Shown piece by piece: positions 5,734 to 7,308 of a DNA stretch of 7,308 nt; positions within the stretch are counted from its first letter, which is position 1, and each line of letters starts with the position of its first letter. Origin of the DNA: an uncultured Oscillospiraceae bacterium (GTDB lineage: Bacteria; Bacillota; Clostridia; Oscillospirales; Acutalibacteraceae); assembly GCA_900544515.1 (NCBI GenBank), contig UQVI01000094.1, forward strand, positions 1-7,308, given 5' to 3'. A program made the translations under genes and the position numbers. The notes under the pieces are model-generated. The model saw nothing but the letters and a program-made list of their open reading frames with translations, ran no database searches and was not told where the DNA came from.

Positions 5734-7161
5734 TTACTCTGTCTTTTCAAATTCGCTGAAGAGCCTTTCCTCATCAGGAATTTCAAAATTGTACATATTT
5801 TCATCCTTGATATGATTTGCAATAAACTTATCACGGTCAAAGAGCTCATCTGCCTTTACCTTCCAGGCCTTTGCAGCAGTAATGGTCTTATCAAACAATT
5901 CGTTTGCGCTTTCAGGATTTTCCATTTCTGTTGAATAAGCACCTGTTTCAGCAACCATTCTGCTGATAGCGCCCGGATTATCCAGCACCGGACACGGACG
6001 CAGCATATTATTATTGAACGGCTGATTCTTCTTATATGCCATAAAGAGCGGACTCTTAAGTGCATCAAGCACAGAGCACTCCTTAATATTTACATTTGAG
6101 TAATGAACAAAGGCACACGGCTCACAGTCACCGTTTGCATTGATATGGAAATAGTGACGTCCGCCTGCAATACAGCCCTGAACGTACTCACCGTCATTCC
6201 AGAAATCAAGTGCAAATATAGGCTTGGTATGTCTCCATTCATGCATTTTCTTATACATAGTCGCACGCTGCTCAGGTGAAACCATAAGCTCGGTTACAGC
6301 ACCGTTTCCTGTCGGCATATATGTAAAGAACCATGCAAACATTACACCCTGATCAATGAGCCAATCCATATACTCATCTGATGATAAAACATCCGTATTC
6401 TTGCTTGTGTAGCAAAGTGACGCACCGAAAGGAATACCTCTGTCCTTAAGACGCTTCATTGCAGCAGTACATTTTTTAAATGTACCGTCACCGCGACGGA
6501 AATCATTCTCCTCCTCATATCCTTCAATGGAGAACGCAGGAAGGAAATTGCCGACCTCGCCGATTTCATCGGCAAAGCTGTCGTCAATCAGAGTTCCGTT
6601 TGTGAAGCTCATAAAGATACAATCCGGATTTTCACGGCACAGACGCATCAGATCATCACGTCTGATTGTCGGCTCACCGCCGGTATAAAGGTACATATAT
6701 GTACCGAGTTCCTTACCCTCACGGATAATTCTTGCCAGATCGTCATAGGAAAGCTGGCTGTTCTTACCATACTCGGCAGCCCAGCAGCCCTTGCATTTAA
6801 GATTGCATGCAGCAGTAGGATCCATGAGAATTGCCCACGGAACATTGCAGCCATGCTCTTCAATCGCTTTCATTCTCTTAGAGTAGCTGTTGATTGCAAC
6901 ATTAAGAGCCGGAGGTACAAGCTTTTCAATTACGGACTGATTTGTGTCGCAAATCAGCTTTTTAGCGAAAATCATCCAGTTATTATTTGGATCATCAAGT
7001 ACCTTATGAAGACCTGCATATGTACTCCTGTTTACCTTTTTTACATCTGCCATTTCAAGCAGATTTAAAATTTTAGGCGCATTATTAAAGAAGTCCTTAC
7101 GGGCATATTTTATAGCATTTTTAATTGCAATTGTCATTGCAGTTTCTTTTATAGATTTCAT
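5734..7161 (-). CDS. Radical SAM enzyme with SPASM-like C-terminal cluster region, substrate unknown
   Basis: A cytoplasmic iron-sulfur enzyme of 475 residues that should cleave S-adenosylmethionine to form a 5'-deoxyadenosyl radical. The radical SAM CxxxCxxC motif is at Cys119, Cys123 and Cys126 (ACNLKCKGCW), and the SAM-contacting GGEP motif is at 161-164. A SPASM-like region follows with Cys330, Cys346, Cys349 and Cys390, including the typical HINANGDCEPC (339-349), so an auxiliary cluster is likely. About 110 residues, probably mostly helical, precede the radical SAM core. The C-terminal tail (about 400-475) is rich in charged residues. The ATG has AGAGAGG (7168-7174) at 6-nt spacing, and the gene ends at its own terminator, so it looks monocistronic unless genes lie upstream of the insert edge. 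No precursor-peptide gene or maturase partner is visible in the window. I recognise the superfamily but not a characterised subfamily, and assign no substrate. Confidence 0.9.
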   Translation of the reverse strand: MKSIKETAMTIAIKNAIKYARKDFFNNAPKILNLLEMADVKKVNRSTYAGLHKVLDDPNNNWMIFAKKLICDTNQSVIEKLVPPALNVAINSYSKRMKAIEEHGCNVPWAILMDPTAACNLKCKGCWAAEYGKNSQLSYDDLARIIREGKELGTYMYLYTGGEPTIRRDDLMRLCRENPDCIFMSFTNGTLIDDSFADEIGEVGNFLPAFSIEGYEEENDFRRGDGTFKKCTAAMKRLKDRGIPFGASLCYTSKNTDVLSSDEYMDWLIDQGVMFAWFFTYMPTGNGAVTELMVSPEQRATMYKKMHEWRHTKPIFALDFWNDGEYVQGCIAGGRHYFHINANGDCEPCAFVHYSNVNIKECSVLDALKSPLFMAYKKNQPFNNNMLRPCPVLDNPGAISRMVAETGAYSTEMENPESANELFDKTITAAKAWKVKADELFDRDKFIANHIKDENMYNFEIPDEERLFSEFEKTE

Positions 7162-7272
7162 AAAAATCCTCTCTTATTCATCTATCATTTAGACCTTGTA
7201 ATGTGCAGAAATAATATAAGTAAAAAATACTTTTCTGCCGTCAGTTGACAGATATCCTTATGATACTAATAA
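7162..7272 (-). promoter_or_regulatory. Leader of the radical SAM gene, cut by the insert end
   Basis: This 111-bp stretch contains the strong Shine-Dalgarno AGAGAGG (7168-7174) directly before the ATG at 7161. Upstream on the minus strand are -10-like boxes TATATT and TATTAT (overlapping, about 7211-7218), but no convincing -35 box at proper spacing. No small reading frame of note and no clear riboswitch fold is seen. The promoter may lie here in weak form or beyond the cut end. Confidence 0.4.
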
Positions 7273-7308
7273 CTGTCTCTTATACACATCTGACGCTGCC
7301 GACGACTA
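7273..7308 (-). other. Nextera/Tn5 tagmentation adapter (right end, non-biological)
   Basis: Positions 7273-7291 are the reverse complement of the 19-bp Tn5 mosaic end. Positions 7292-7305 are the reverse complement of TCGTCGGCAGCGTC, and 7306-7308 match the TAG that precedes the adapter on the left. Together they form a perfect 36-bp inverted repeat with 7-42. The sequence is library-derived; genomic sequence ends at about 7272. Confidence 0.97.

Noticed and set aside
7235..7251. A possible operator dyad (CTGCCGTCAGTTGACAG) in the radical SAM leader
   Set aside because: Only a GTCA/TGAC core is symmetric and the outer arms match poorly, so it is too short to separate from chance.
7245..7272. 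A plus-strand promoter from a perfect TTGACA at 7245-7250
   Set aside because: No adequate -10 box follows at 16-18 bp before the insert ends; the candidates score about 3 of 6. The real downstream sequence is replaced by adapter.
43..7272. A hidden CRISPR array, tRNA, riboswitch or RiPP precursor
   Set aside because: Reading both strands gave no regularly spaced repeats, no cloverleaf-like segment, no long structured leader and no small leader-core peptide. Spacers are short and the coding space is filled by four intact genes.
7..7308. A transposon or linear replicon bounded by perfect terminal inverted repeats
   Set aside because: The repeats are the Nextera adapter with the engineered Tn5 mosaic end. 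There is no transposase gene inside, and the contents are housekeeping genes.

Overview
This is a 7.3 kb linear DNA molecule. It carries an ordinary chromosomal segment from what looks like a low-to-moderate-GC Clostridia bacterium, probably Ruminococcus/Oscillospiraceae-like. That placement rests on the flavour of the proteins, the purine-rich Shine-Dalgarno sites 6-9 nt before the starts, and the AT-rich spacers. It is a judgement from reading, not a database match. Both ends (1-42 and 7273-7308) are Nextera/Tn5 tagmentation adapter, so the biological insert is about 43-7272. The perfect 36-bp terminal inverted repeat is a library artefact, not a transposon.

All four complete genes lie on the minus strand, so transcription runs right to left. 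First (5734-7161) is a radical SAM/SPASM-like enzyme of unknown substrate, with its own strong Shine-Dalgarno and a clear intrinsic terminator (5682-5715). Next comes a compact three-gene cluster. It starts with a CNNM/CBS/CorC-HlyC membrane protein (4371-5648), a probable divalent-cation transport protein. Peptidyl-tRNA hydrolase pth (3794-4399) follows, and its start overlaps the end of the previous gene by 29 bp. Last is the transcription-repair coupling factor mfd (299-3769), 24 bp after pth. The overlap and tight spacing suggest one transcript. pth next to mfd is a classic Firmicutes neighbourhood. The fin gene that sits between them in Bacillus is absent here.

The left 256 bp (43-298) is an AT-rich intergenic stretch. 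It holds a 25-nt hairpin just after mfd, embedded in a larger imperfect dyad (212-294) that resembles a dispersed intergenic repeat. Further left is a good sigma-A-type promoter (143-171) pointing out of the window towards an unseen gene. The right 111 bp (7162-7272) is the leader of the radical SAM gene.

Functionally the window combines housekeeping (tRNA recycling, transcription-coupled repair, ion homeostasis) with one uncharacterised radical enzyme. I see no CRISPR array, RNA gene, insertion sequence, phage or defence system. The most open biological question is the substrate of the radical SAM protein. The most useful sequence-level observations are the adapter ends, the dual-coding overlap at pth and the repeat-like element downstream of mfd.
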